Source: Serinus canaria (lineage: Eukaryota > Chordata > Aves > Passeriformes > Fringillidae). Taken from it: DNA of 64,000 nt. How positions within the stretch are numbered: position 1 is the first letter of the stretch; every line of letters starts with the position of its first letter. Below, piece after piece: positions 13,561-25,563 of the stretch. Location: positions 12,083,108 to 12,147,107 of the forward strand of contig NC_066316.1 in the NCBI RefSeq assembly GCF_022539315.1. Reading direction: 5' to 3'. Under the pieces are notes generated by a model. That model was not told where the DNA came from and ran no database searches. It saw only the letters and a list, made by a program, of their open reading frames with translations. A program made the translations under genes and the position numbers.

Positions 13561-13569
13561 CGCGGTCAT
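13561..13569 (-). other. FOXN2: Start of predicted uORF spanning the exon 1/exon 2 junction (ends at 2065)
   Basis: Joining exon 1 (ending 13,561) to exon 2 (from 2,100) gives a 14-codon [17 protein letters not shown]. It starts at 13,569 and stops with TGA at 2,067-2,065. It overlaps the FOXN2 start codon (2,086) in another frame, and its TGA overlaps the codon-7 ATG (2,068-2,066) as ATGA. The uATG context is weak (T at -3, A at +4), so leaky scanning is expected. It exists only if transcription starts upstream of 13,569 and this donor is used. Confidence 0.6.
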
Positions 13570-13595
13570 GAAGCCGCGCGGCCGGCGGCGGACAC

Positions 13596-13606
13596 AATAT
13601 GGCAGC
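13596..13606 (+). promoter_or_regulatory. YY1-type site
   Basis: AATATGGCAGC matches the YY1 consensus AANATGGCNGC. It lies about 35 bases upstream of the exon-1 donor in the CpG island, a position close to the start site, which is typical for YY1 sites. Confidence 0.6.
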
Positions 13607-13967
13607 GGGGGGATGTGTCAGGGAGCAGCTGCTCCCTGCGCAGCGGCGGCGGCACCGCCCTCCCGCTCCCCATGGCAACCGCGAGCAAGCACGGCCCCCC
13701 CGCCGCCGCCTCCTTCCCGGCCGCCTTCCCTCGCTCCCGCCCTCCCCCGCCGCCAGCACCGCCTCTGGCACCGTCGCCGCCGCCGCCGGGGCCGTGAGGG
13801 CTGCGAGCGGCTGAGGGGCTGCGCGTCCCGCCTCGGAAAAGTTCCCCTTTCCCCCCAGAAGTACCACACTTTCTAAATTTTAAAAATTTCAAAATAGAAG
13901 TGCAGAAACCCTTCTTTTAGTTTCACTTCCCTTTCCTCACCTTCTTTATGTATACATATATATACTC

Positions 13968-13984
13968 TTTTTTTTTTTTTTTTT
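13968..13984. repeat. T17 run at the edge of the promoter island
   Basis: A 17-T run, preceded by an alternating TATACATATATATAC tract, marks the abrupt switch from the CpG island to AT-rich DNA. Confidence 0.9.
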
Positions 13985-14021
13985 AATTATTTTGACAAAA
14001 ATGAAGCCGCCGCCTCCGTTT

Positions 14022-14098
14022 TTGCCCTGCCTTGCAGCAAGCCAAAAACACAAGCGGACGCATTGACGTCCGCTTGTGTTTTTGGCTTTCCAGGGCAA
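14022..14098. repeat. Long perfect hairpin (22-bp arms, 6-base loop)
   Basis: Arms 14,039-14,060 and 14,067-14,088 are exact reverse complements around the loop CATTGA. After a 9-base/2-base asymmetric bulge a second 8-bp stem pairs TTGCCCTG (14,022-14,029) with CAGGGCAA (14,091-14,098). The loop edge contains TGACGTC, a CRE/ATF-type core. The perfect pairing suggests a recent origin or strong constraint. It is about 0.5 kb upstream of FOXN2 exon 1. No terminal TSDs or transposase were found. Confidence 0.92.
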
Positions 14099-14099
14099 G

Positions 14100-17000
14100 A
14101 GCTCTGCTGTTTGCTCCCCGGACTCGGACAGCCCGGCACGCACTTGTAGTTGTACAACATCATAAAGAGGAAGGACCTTGGGAAGTTCCTTGTCTTGTTT
14201 CAGAGCTGATATTCCACTACAAAGAAAAAAAAAAAGTTTAATCACTTTCCCAAGGTTTCCTCACCTTCTGAAGCTTGCCTCGTGATGACTTGTGGTAATT
14301 TTATTTCTAAGGAAGGATGGGAATGCGTTTCAAGGAAATTCCTCCACTCCACCTTAGGAGGAGCCACTCCTCCTAAGGGAGGGTTGTTTCTTTTTTTAAT
14401 TTGAAACAGTTTCAGAGGCCAACCTCTTAGATTTTTTAAGAGTAAGGATATGTCAGGCTCAGGGTTATAGCAGGCAGAATATTCTCCCAAGGGCAGAGGA
14501 TTGAATCCAGTGACCGGGAGGCTCCTTCCACTGCACCATGAAGCACGGCCACCTTCAGAAACAGCCCAGCCACAGAGTTCTCATCACAATAAATTATTCT
14601 CAGCAACTTTCATTTAGCTCCTACCTAATTTCCACTGATTGATTGCATTATGATTCTTTTATCCTTTTCTTTTTCCTTTCACAGCCTCAGAAGGTAACCA
14701 GGGCTTTCCTACCCTCTCGGCAGACAACAGAAGTGCACTTGTATTAATTATGTATTGCTGAAAGCATCCTCCATTCCCAAATCATAAAAAATAGACCTAG
14801 CACTGCTGGTACCAGCAACGCTTTGCCTCTAAGAGGCTCTTTTGCCTGAATTCCCGTCCCTCTGAAGGCGCACATCGGCGTGCCTTGTGTGCCCTGCACA
14901 CCTTGGCAGAGGCAGGAGCAGGGCCCAGCACTGTTTGCCTGCTGGGATCAGGGTGTGTTGCTCTGACTTTTGCCCTGCTAGGCGGCAGCCTGAAAGAGAG
15001 ACGTTTGACTCCAGGATCCCTCCAGCTTCTGTTTATTATGGGGAAAGTCGAGTTTGGGCCACCAAAGGTGGTGTCTGTTCTCAGCCTTTGATTGCATTTA
15101 CACCCTGGGCTTTATAGTGGGTCTGCTCACATGTTCTTTCCACTTACCCCTTAAAAATGCAATCTGAGTTCAGTAGGAACGCACGCTCTCTCCCCCTTTA
15201 GAATTCAGTGGGAAAAAACACCACAAAACCAAACAAGAATAAAAAAGATAAAAGCTGTAAGTGCCCTGAAGTCGACACCCCCTCAAAAAAGCAAAAATGA
15301 AGCTTAGGCTCTGAACTGGCATTTTATTGGAACCAACTTGGAGCACAACGCTTCAAATAAAAGAAAGTCTTTCTACACCCCCTGAAAAACAATGTCACCT
15401 TTATCTTCCTCAGTCCTCTCTATTCCTCAACATACCCGTGCTAGGTCTTTTTGGCTTTAAGCCATACTACATTTTTCCAAATCTACCAGTTTTTCCTCAG
15501 TAAAGACGGTAGCCAAGATTTGAGGTTTTCTGGAGCACCTTCTGCATCTCCCCCTCATCTCTAGGCCCAACCACAGTCACCTTCACTCTTTGGCAGCCTG
15601 TGAACTCACTGGTGGCTGCAGCAGTGCATCTGATATGGGACCAAACAAAGTCCAGCCTCTTAGAGAAGCTTACTTTTTCTGCCTCATGTCCTACTCATCC
15701 CTGTAAGGCTGAGCAGGCAGAGCTAAGCCTCTCAGCCATGCATGGACAGTTGCAGTGCTGCAACAGCCTGTCTGTGCAGGGTTAGAGGAACTGTAGCTGG
15801 CCTGGCCTAGTGGGGTGCAGAGAATTTTTGGGTCATCAGGGCTACACACACACCTCTCCTGATTGTCCCCACCTGTACTGATTTCCTGACTGGCAACCTC
15901 AGTCAGCATCAGGATGCCTCAGTTAGTGCCCAAGCAGCAGGCAGGTGATCAAGGGAGGTGTGTTTGTCTCTGCTCAGTGTCAGCACCACATTTGATCCCT
16001 GCTTCCTCACCAGGAGCCATTTTCCCTGCTGAATTGTGCATATGATTAGTGAGAGCAGGAGAGAGCAGGGGATGGAGGGCATCAGACAGAGCCAGGGCCA
16101 CAGTGTTGTCCTGCCTGCCATGCATTAGATCACCTCCAAGAAGCTGAAAGCTGCTTGGTCCCACATTTCAGCCTGAAGGCATTAAATCATTTTTTTTCCT
16201 GCAGTGTCCCCTGTCCCAGGATAGAGGCTGGTGGCTGCTGGCTGTCTGAGTCCACACACCACCTTGGTCTCCCTCTTGCAGCATCTTAGTTTTCTACTCA
16301 GAGCTACAGAGGGAAACCTGCGGGGGAGCAGCAACCACACAAAGCAAAACTCATCCAATAAATATGATGAGGACATGGTGCTGTTTTCCAGCACAGACCT
16401 TCGAAGTATGTGGGACAGACATTAGTCATGGTGCTCTGTGTGGATCCCTGCACAGTTCCCCAGGATGTCCATGCAGCACCTCCTGCAGCCCCCCTGAAGG
16501 AGGAGGTGTGGGGAAGATGGGCTGCAGAGGCCAGGGCAGGTGCTGAGGAGGTGGCAGGAGGTGCCCTCCACCCTGCCCTTGTCACCTCCTGCTCTGAGCC
16601 AAGACAGACTCACAGAGGCTGCTGGTGCCTCCTGGCCCAGCTCCAGGCTGTCCTTGAATGTCCTGCCCGCTGAAGGACAGCCGTGCCTGCTTTGCCAAGG
16701 CAGCTGTCATCACTGCAGCCCTCCTTCCTGCCTCCTGCCTGGTTTCTACCAGAGGCAGGCTGTCCTCTCCCCTTCAGGGCACTGCCATGTTTCTGGGTGA
16801 TTTGCAATCACCACAGGTGGTTGAATGCAGGAAGAAACTGAGAAAAACATGAAGTGTTTTCATTGTTTGGGCTGTTTTCTGTTATGGGCAGAAAGTCAGG
16901 CCTTACACCTCTCCCATGTCAGGGTCAATATTCTCAGATTTCCACTCTTGTTTCAATGCAAGATGGATGGAGAAGGGCATCCTGGGAGAAGGCTCTCTGA

Positions 17001-20000
17001 GCCTTCACAGGGCACAGCCATCCAAACCTGTCATGTGGAGGACAAGCCCACTGGGAGGGGGCAACACCAGCCTGGCAGTTGCAATTTCCTTCCCCTGAGA
17101 GGAGAGGGCACAGCAGAGGGATACAAGGGATCCAAAGGATGCGTTAGCTGACCTGTGCCACCCAGCACCATGGAAGCACCTCCTCACCCAAGCTGTCATC
17201 TAAAGCTCAGTGCATGTTCAGTGCTCCCAGGCTGCACCCAAGAGTGTGGAGAGCAGGGAAGGGCAAGAAGGGAACTGCTGCAATGCCATGGGTGTGTGCT
17301 CCGAGAGCCAGCGAGCCCCTGCTACTGTGCTGGGATTTCTGCCACGCGTGTGAACAGTCAGCCAGGCTTCAAAGTGTCTCAGCACTTCTCCTCATGAAAC
17401 CACAAGCCCTTTGATCCTGGTGACCTATACCTGGTGTATCACCCTGTAAAAAGCTGGCAGAAGAGTTAACAGGTTGATCCATCTGGGAGCAGCATTGTCT
17501 CTTCCAAGGGAGCAAACCAGGCTGCTGTTCACAGCTCTGGCTAGCTTTTCCTTCTGCCCAGGGATGCTGTGAGAGAAATGCTGGCCCAGCACTGGTTGGA
17601 CACCTGCTTCTTCCAGGAATTCTTGTTGCAAGTGGCATCTCTGATTTGCATTGACAGCCCTGTTTGAAGAAATAACTTCAAAGGGACTTCCTGTGACTCC
17701 AGGTTGGTGTGTCTGCCTATTCAGCTCCCACACCGGAACTTTCTGCTTGCGGTTTCTATCTGGCTCCTGCTTTGCTGTCTCCTACCACCAGCCTAGTTTA
17801 GCATTTGATCTCTTCCCTGGCTCTAGGCAAAGCCACAAGGGACATTGTGCAGTTTATGGTTCACAGCATTTCTTCTTCCACCACCCTGCTGCCTGCCACG
17901 TTTGCTCTCTCTCAACTCTATGTCCTGAATGGGAGTCAGTGCTGAGGTTGTTGTTCTTGTCATAGCTATATACAGACAGGTCCACAGTCACTCATTTTAG
18001 GGACTGAATATGCCCTCAGCCTTTTCCTTTTCCCCTTAGCAGCTTCTCCTAGGACTGAGGGTCTGTTAACATCTGCTGAGACCCACCTTTCTATGAACAC
18101 CTCACCAGTGTAAATCCAGACCTCAGACAAGCAGGTAAACTGTAAAAGAAGCTGTAGGGGGAATGTTACCTGTAAAAACGAATATTTAGGTGATTTCTTA
18201 ACCATACAACCACTGATTGGAAAAATGTGCAGTGTTGGTTGCAGTATGTCGTATGTCCAAGAACTGAATTAAATTTAATGAATTACCATCAAAATATTAG
18301 GACTTTTCAATATCAAATCTCCAAAAATGTTTGCAGAGCTAAGAAGTTACCTTTATCAGAAAGAATCTGAGAATTTTTCTACTCTGGGAAACACTTTGGG
18401 AATATCAATCCTGATTGCATCTGGTTTTGTGGTATAGCTTATGCTAGCTCAGTAAATTATGTAAGCCTAAACCTGCATGAGATGGTTTTGCAAATACAGA
18501 ATAGTGAAATTTTTTTCCAGTTTAGCTGTGTAACTTGAGGGTGACTTTTTTTGGTTGTTGTTGTTATCTTCTAAATAATACAGCTGGAAAATACACACAA
18601 GGAGACCAGACAAGATGCAGTCTCATTTGAAAGCTTGTGCAGTAGAACTTATTGAAGAATGGACAAATCAATCATGGAGCAAAGCAAATGTGGTCTACCT
18701 TAGCAAGACATCATATATTTAGCACTGTCATCTATTTACTCTTAAGCAGCAGAAGTTTGTCTGTAGACTTGCTATCCTCAACAAAAGATGAGGAATAAAA
18801 TCAGCATCTTCAATATTGGAAAGAATCATGCACTGTGGAGAGGTAACTTACCTCCCTCTCTTTATGGGTAATACAAATACCTGACAGAAAATAGTAGCAA
18901 TTTCCTAAATAAGACCAAGTCAATTGTTTTTGTTGTGCACAAACAAAAAGATTCATGCCTTTTAGTATCTAACCCACTATGTAATGTGCCAGGCTGAATT
19001 ACCCAGAGATACTTTGTTTTGAAAAGAGTGCAGAAATCCTGCAGGTTTAATTGCCAATAAATCAGCATGACCTACAGTCCCTGACACCTTTTTTTCACAA
19101 TGATCTTTTCAAGCAGAAAATGAAGAGACTGATTTTTACAGTGTGTGCATACTGCCTTTGGAGAGATAAGAGCAGTGACACACAGGCAGGTTCCTCCATT
19201 AAAAGCTATCCTAGATAATGAAGGACTCAATCAATGGTGTATTCTGTTTGCTTTCTGCTTATTTTCACCTTGTGTTATGGCACTCTCTTTTTGTTGTGAT
19301 TAGGAGAGTAGTTGCTTGTTTAACAATTGGCTTTCAACTTGTATTCGGCAGTACTTGAAACGAATTTACTTGTGGTTCTTTATTATGCTGATGCTTTAAA
19401 TTTTAAGACAAATGGCAGTAGTTCAAATTCTGATTTGAGGTTAAATATCTGACTGAGGACTTGGTAGCTTGAAGAGAGCTTGAGTACTTTTAAAAGAAAC
19501 TATTTTGATTTCAATGCAAAATACTCATTATGGTGCCTCTCAGTGACAAAGTTTTATGGTTTTACATTATTATTCAAAAGAAAACCTATGATTTAAAGCC
19601 CAATGAAAAACCTGAAAGCTACCCCCAGTCTTTCTGCACATTATAAGCTTTACTTCTCATGCCAGCTTTTGCTTAGCCTATCTTTAATACAAATATCTTC
19701 AAGCATTTACAAGCGCTTAGCTTCAAAACACCAACGGAGGCAGCTGGTTATTATAATCTCCTCTAATACAGATGAGTTCATACAGGGGGGTCTGGGGGGT
19801 GGGGGGAACAGCATCTCATCATTCTACAGTGGTGGGCTGGGGTTCAGCATCTCTGAAATAATCCCCAGAGAGATTTGCTTTCATCCTGCCATCAGGATGC
19901 GTTTTGGCTGAATTAGGGCAGCACTCTGCTGTTGAATGTTTTTGGGCTCGTGTTCCAGGTGATGCCATCCTCATGTTCAGCAAGAGGAATGCACAAGCTT

Positions 20001-20145
20001 TCCAGGGCTGGGAGGACAGGTCTGGGACATGCTCTCTGAATGCCCCCTTTGCACATGGCACTTACAAACCGAGGAGCACCTGGCACGGGACAAAGCAAGG
20101 CCATGATCAGCCTAACCAACTCCTTCTGTCTTCCTGGGTACTTTG
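14100..20145. other. Intergenic DNA upstream of FOXN2
   Basis: No supported gene. Mostly unique-looking sequence. 16,400-17,700 is GC-richer with many short ORFs lacking domains; 18,200-19,600 is AT-rich. No CR1 or LTR was recognised. A short G-rich stretch lies at 19,786-19,806. Confidence 0.7.
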
Positions 20146-20746
20146 TGCAATGGTTTCACCTAGGGCAGAGTTAATTTCTTCTCAGTAGCTGTTGCAGTGC
20201 TGAGTTTTGGATTTGGAATAAGAATGGTGTTGATAGCACACTGATGTTTTGGGTTTTGCAAAGCCGCCTTCATCCTTAGGCAAGGACCTTTTCCTTGTCT
20301 CACATTCTGTCAATGAGGAGGTACCCAAAAAAGCTGAGAGGGAGCACAGCTGGGACAGGTGACCTGAACTGATCAAAGGGATATTCCACACTAGGGAACA
20401 TTATTCCCAGTATGTGAACTGGGGGGAGTTACCTGGAAGAGGGGAAAATCTGGGCTCAGGAAGGGGAGAGTCTGGCATCTGTCAGCAGGTAGGGAGCAGT
20501 TGTGTTGAGCACATCACTTGTTTTTTCCCTCTTAATTATCATTATTATTCACCATAATTACTGATTTTTACTTTATTTTCCATTATTCAACTGTTTCTAC
20601 CTAATAAACTGCTCTCTAGCTCTCTAACCTATGAGGTTTACTTTGATTCTCCTTCCCATTCCAGCGGGGTGGGAAGGGGGGAGAGAAGGGGGTTGAGAGA
20701 GCAGCTGTGTGAGAGTGGCTTAATGTCCAGCTGGGCTTAATCCACA
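20146..20746 (+). mobile_element. Solo LTR of a bird endogenous retrovirus (ERVL-like)
   Basis: About 600 bases resembling a common avian ERVL-type LTR: a 5' part with GCAGAGTTAATTTCTTC, a middle with GATCAAAGGGATATTCCACAC, then a polyadenylation-type signal in CTACCTAATAAACTG (about 20,600) and a 3' end rich in G followed by a GGCTTAATCCACA-type terminus. It begins TG and ends CA. No internal gag/pol sequence flanks it, so it is a solo LTR. I could not find a matching target-site duplication, so the ends are approximate and the copy is diverged. Family assignment is from memory of avian LTRs. Confidence 0.65.
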
Positions 20747-23700
20747 AGCAAAGCTTTTATGTCAAGAGATCACTATGGAGTTATGCCATCACTAGTATCT
20801 AAGTGTTGACTCAGGCAGTACAAGCTACCAGTTCCAGTGGCTTCAGGATGTGATAGGAGCTCCTAAGAAGAGTAGTGTGGAGTTCTGGTCCTTCCTGTCT
20901 ACGGCCAACATGGCTTCAGACTCCAGGTACATTGAAAGTTGTGGGTTTGCAGCCTGGTTCAATTAAATTCCCTGCAGGGAATTTACCCTTTGTCTGAATC
21001 TCCCTCCATTCCTCAAGTTGCTTGATAATTTCTCCATAAAAGAGAAACTCAGGAAATGTGGTCCTTGTGTGAGGCAAATAACAGTGGCTGGTTTGGTACA
21101 AATGAATGCCCAATTAATTTTTCAAGCAAGCTAAGAAATTCACTCTCACATGGATGATATTCCATCATGAAGTGAAAAGTCACAGCCTGTTCCAGTCAAT
21201 GATTTCCGACAGGCTCCCTGTCTGGAAATGTTAGAAAGATAATGGTCAAGGACCTTGAGCCTGGTTGCTGCACAATCTCTGACAGTCAAAACTACACTTT
21301 TGTTAAACATTCTTTTTCAGGGGATGAAGACTGAATCCCTTATCCCCACATGCTGGGAGCTGGAATGGCTCCTGCTGGCTGTTTCTGAGGGGCTGACTTG
21401 GAGAAATGGGATGAAGGCATACAAAGTAGATAAGGATATTGACCTGTGACATTGCCATCACTCAGAATATAAAAGGCACGGGAGAGAAGGGTGATTGAAA
21501 CAGCTTCTTTATTCTGGAGACAAAAAATAGTATTTCTTCTCTCATTCTCTGGGCAGGATGTGCTGGGCAGAAGGATCAACTGTGTTGGAACTACTGGCTA
21601 TGGAATAAGATTTGTCCTCTTCAGTGCGCTGATACTGGGTGCAATCTCATGAGTCAGAGCAGGAGATGGATGAGGTGATGGAAAACAATCTGGACTCAGA
21701 TGTCCTGTTGGTTATGGTGATATTTGGAGGGAAGAAAGCCTATTCAACAGCAGCTGGTGCATTTCTTTGTGGCATTCAGGAAGGTGCCTTCCAGTTGATT
21801 AAGGGCAGCATAATGATCATGCAGCATTTTGTTTGGTTGACATATTCATGTACTTACTGCAGCCAGCAAACCGTATGCCACTAATGGTCCTGGCTGAGTG
21901 TTGGAAGCCTTTTCTCTGTGAGCCAGTCCTTTTAGGCACCTTCACAATACCCATCACTCACAGATTATCAAGGTTTTAATCCACTTCACTATCAAAGTGC
22001 CGACAGCTGGCTTGCCAGTGTTAAGCCTGTGGATCGTGGATCTGCCAGGTATCTGAGGTAGTTGTGCCAATAATGGCTGGGGGTGTAGACCTCTACACAA
22101 GCTGACACATCCTGCTGGGGAATGGCCCTTGAGATGCTCGAGTGGCATCTCCAGCCCTTCAGCTGGGTGGCTTTGGCAGCTGCCATAGCCCAAGCACGGC
22201 TGGCAGGTCCCTCTCAGCCCAGGAACATGCAGCACAGCACCTCTCAGACTCATATCACCATGGCACCCAGCTGCAAGCAGATGATGGAAGCTCCCCAGGG
22301 ATGTTTCCGTTTGTGAATGGGAATTTACAAACTGATAAAAAGCAGATAAAATAGGGGATGGACTGAATGCTGGAAGGACAAAAAGCAATTCTGTGCAAAA
22401 TCATGTGTCTGCACATGTATGTCTAGAAAATGTCCTGATCCCCATCTGAGCCTGGTTTTAGTCAGGAACCAAAGGATAGTCATCTTCCTTCTCCTTCCCC
22501 AGATTATTGTTGTTGGCTCTCTTTTGGGACAAACAAAATTTTGATGTCCAGTCAAAGATAGTCCTTAAACCCTTTGTTTTATTCACCAAGCACAAGTCTG
22601 TGTTGAATATGCAATGGGGAAAATCCACAAAAATGTTGTCTGAGATTCATTTATGAGCCTGTCATTGCCCTAAGGGGTGTGCTTTGACCAGACGTGCTTG
22701 GTGCCAGAATGAGACCACAGAGTTCATTAAAATGTCAGGAATTAGCAGTGTGTATTCCCCACATTCTGTTACTTACTTTTCATTTGTAGTTTTCAAAAAT
22801 GAAGTGTTTTGCCCTCGTATGAATCCATCAGGGAAAAAAATAAGAGGATTGAATCAGAGATCAGAGACAAATAAAAAAATTAGAGCTCAGATGCAAATGC
22901 ATCTGATAACTTAGATATGCCTGATGAGGGGCTCCCAAATTCAAGGTGAAAGAGGGAACAGGGTGGGAAGATAAATTTGCTGTCCTCCAGGGCATAATCT
23001 GTAAGCAGAGCCAGTTTTAAGAGGCCACTTTGCACAGAGCTGGTGCTGGGGAGGAAGACCCAACACCGCGTCTCAGTGAGCTCGGTCTCTGAGCTATGGA
23101 GCCCCTCAGCACAATGCGTCTCTCCACATCTTCTTTCCAATATCTTCAGAAAAAAATGGTTTCATGACAAATATTATTCCTACATCCTTGGGAAAAAGTT
23201 GTGGGTTTATGACCAGGATTTCCTTTTCTTTTTCCAGTGCAAGATTAGGGTTTGGCCCGTGAATCTGCCTGCTGAGTTTTGGAGAGCTGGCGGTGTGTGT
23301 TCTGTACCTGGGGATGCCGGTGGGGTGGGGTTCTGCATTCTGACTTTGACAGGCTGTAACAGCCTTGATGTCCTGCTCTTTCTTTCACCTGTAAAATCCC
23401 AAATAATCCAGAACTGTCTATAACTTAAAGCTATCCAGGAGAGAAAAGTTTTCTCTGTCTTCTGCCAGTCCCAAGGCTTGAGATGATCCAAGGTGGAATT
23501 AATATTCCTTCACTCTCGCTGCTGCCATATATCAGATTTCCCTAAAGCAACTGTAATCAAAACACTTATCACTGAACATTACACTTAACAAGCAATTTCC
23601 ACATTTGCATGTAGCATTGGTTACCACTCAGCAGCAGTTTACAGCTCTGTAATCATTGCAAGGAATTTTCTCCATATGCCTCTGAAAATTTCCAAGCTGG

Positions 23701-25468
23701 TGTTCCTGAACTAGACTGTTTCACTTATTCAGGGTTACCTTCATAAAAGGCTTTCAGAATTACTATGAGTTACTGGTTGTATTCTACCTCTACATTTTCT
23801 TTGTCTTTTGAAGCTGAGATTATTGTATATATGTGTGTGTGTGTATATGTTTTTTCTTTATATGTGTGAATATATGTGTATTTTGTATGTACATAATTTA
23901 ACTGTATATGTATAATTGAACTGGAAGATTATACTAAATATTCAATATAAATTTACTTTGTTATAGGTGTGCATGGGAGTTCAGCAAAATAATGGACTAT
24001 GTTCAATGTGGAATATCTGAGGTCACAACAAGGTGAAGAAGAGTAATGACAAAAGGCTGGGCTCAAGCACAGTAATCCTCATTTCAGTAAATTACCTGCG
24101 ATTTTCCTGGGCATCTTGCTTGGTTTCGGATGACAGAATCTGCCTCAGAGCAATTTCTTTCCTTTCTGGAGTCTGTGAGAACCTCTCCAGTTGAGTGCAC
24201 AAAGTCAAAAGCACCTTCTGCACACCTGTTTCCCATGTTTGATGGGGACAGCCTCTGCCAATGCATCATGAGGGGCTTTCCCTGCCTCTTCCAAGGAGGC
24301 AGAAGAGACCAGAGTTCAGGGTACAGCACCTTTTCTCCCAGTCAGCCTGAGCCTGTGGTCCCAGGATGGTTACTGGAGAGCCTTTTAGAGGACTTTCTCC
24401 CCTGGGACTGGAGCAGTTGCTATGAAACCCATTGTAACTGATCTGCAGAGAAGCAGCTGCCACTGTGACCCCACTCTGCAGAGCACCTGCACTTCCTGGC
24501 AATCCTGCTGGCAAACCTGCAAGCTCTGCCTCCTCAGAGCATTGTTTCCTGCCTCATTTCTCTGTTGTATCTGTCTTCTGAAAGCCACTCCTGATTTACA
24601 GCAGCCAGACTTGGACAGGGTAACTTAGATCAAAATTAGGCTCCAAGGAGTGCACCAGCTATTCACTGCCATAGACCATTGCACTTTATCACCAGAAATC
24701 TCTAGATTCAAATGATTTGGATGGTTACTTAGAAACCAACAGACTTTGGTACTACATTCCACTGGAGGGGCTGTGCTGTGGGCAAAGAGAGGAGGACTTA
24801 GATAGTGCCTGTTAGCCTTCCCGAAATAGAAATGCTTCTGACATGCACATCTGTGCAACAGCTGGCAGGGATTACTGCCTGGACCTGATTACAGCTGTCC
24901 AGTGGACTCATACATTCTGGCATCTGCGTGGGGATAGCCTCTGCCATAGCTGAGGATCCATCTATTCCTGTTTAATCTACACAAAAGATCTTGTGTTAAC
25001 AAAATTGCATTTTTTGCCTTTCTTGAGAGAGCCCAAGGCCTCCAGACATTGCAGGTGCCTTGGCCAAAACCTGGGGGTGGAGGAAAGCCTCCAACCCACG
25101 TGGAAAGCACACAATCATCCTGAGAGAGTCAGTGGGGAGGTGGGAACCTGATGAGAAACCTGATGAGAAACAAAATAAAATGCAAATCATCATTAACGTT
25201 TCATGTTATGTTGTTTGACATCCATTCTGCACTGACCCCTTTGTCTGAGAAAAAAACATCAGACAAACTCAGGGGACTGAGAGAAAAAACCAAGATTTTT
25301 TAAATTATCACAATGAACAAAAACTGCATTTAATTCTCTACGAACTGATATCTTGCTCAAATCAGTTTTGACTTGGAAACATTGAAGAAGACCATCAAGA
25401 AGACCAAATTAATTATTCCACTGGTATGCCTGAGGTGGTATGAAACCATTTTTTCCTTTTTACTGCAG
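20747..25468. other. Intergenic DNA
   Basis: No supported gene. It contains an AT-rich TG/TA dinucleotide tract around 23,825-23,930, a TATAAAAGG sequence at about 21,468 with no gene downstream, and a strong isolated acceptor-like tract ending at 23,236 (TTTTCTTTTTCCAG). No repeats were recognised. Confidence 0.65.
23825..23930. repeat. Degenerate TG/TA dinucleotide tract
   Basis: Interspersed GTGTGTGTGTGT and TATATG units in AT-rich sequence; low-complexity. Confidence 0.75.
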
Positions 25469-25563
25469 CTTGGATTTTGGAGCTTCAGTGGATCAGAATG
25501 AAGCATAGAAAATGCTTCTCCTTACTTGAGGGTTCATTTGATTATTGTAAGAACTCATGAAAG
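25469..25563 (+). other. Candidate non-coding exon (splice-site pair)
   Basis: A strong polypyrimidine tract and acceptor (TTTTTCCTTTTTACTGCAG, ending 25,468) is followed 95 bases later by a strong donor, AAG then GTAAGT at 25,564. The length is normal for an internal vertebrate exon. No good ORF spans it and no partner exons are identified, so if real it is more likely part of a lncRNA divergent from FOXN2. A chance pairing of splice motifs is possible. Confidence 0.25.

Larger units (their letters stand above)
13561..13640 (-). other. FOXN2: FOXN2 exon 1 (5' end not determined)
   Basis: The 3' boundary is set by a strong donor on the minus strand: ATGACCGCG then GTGAGTGCC, with GT at 13,560-13,559. 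The exon is placed by being the best donor in the CpG island upstream of the coding exon. The transcription start is not visible in sequence, so the 13,640 limit is a guess. It contains an ATG at 13,569-13,567. Confidence 0.65.
12880..13840 (-). promoter_or_regulatory. FOXN2: CpG-island promoter of FOXN2
   Basis: About 1 kb of very GC-rich, CpG-dense sequence stands out sharply from AT-richer flanks and covers FOXN2 exon 1. No TATA box is placed properly, as is usual for CpG-island promoters. ETS-type cores (GCGGAAG near 13,173) and a YY1-type site at 13,596 are visible. ORFs of over 100 codons on both strands here are side effects of low stop-codon density. Island edges are estimated by eye. 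Confidence 0.88.

Noticed and set aside
12742..13892. ORFs up to 275 codons, both strands, Pro/Arg/Ala-rich
   Set aside because: CpG-island sequence has few stop codons; the frames overlap each other and the FOXN2 promoter and show no domains.
13870..14245. Head-to-head gene starting on the plus strand beyond the CpG island
   Set aside because: Only a 69-codon frame through the hairpin is seen, with no domain or clear splice donor.
21460..21480. TATAAAAGG as a promoter
   Set aside because: No transcript, exon or ORF with support follows; a single TATA-like string is expected by chance.
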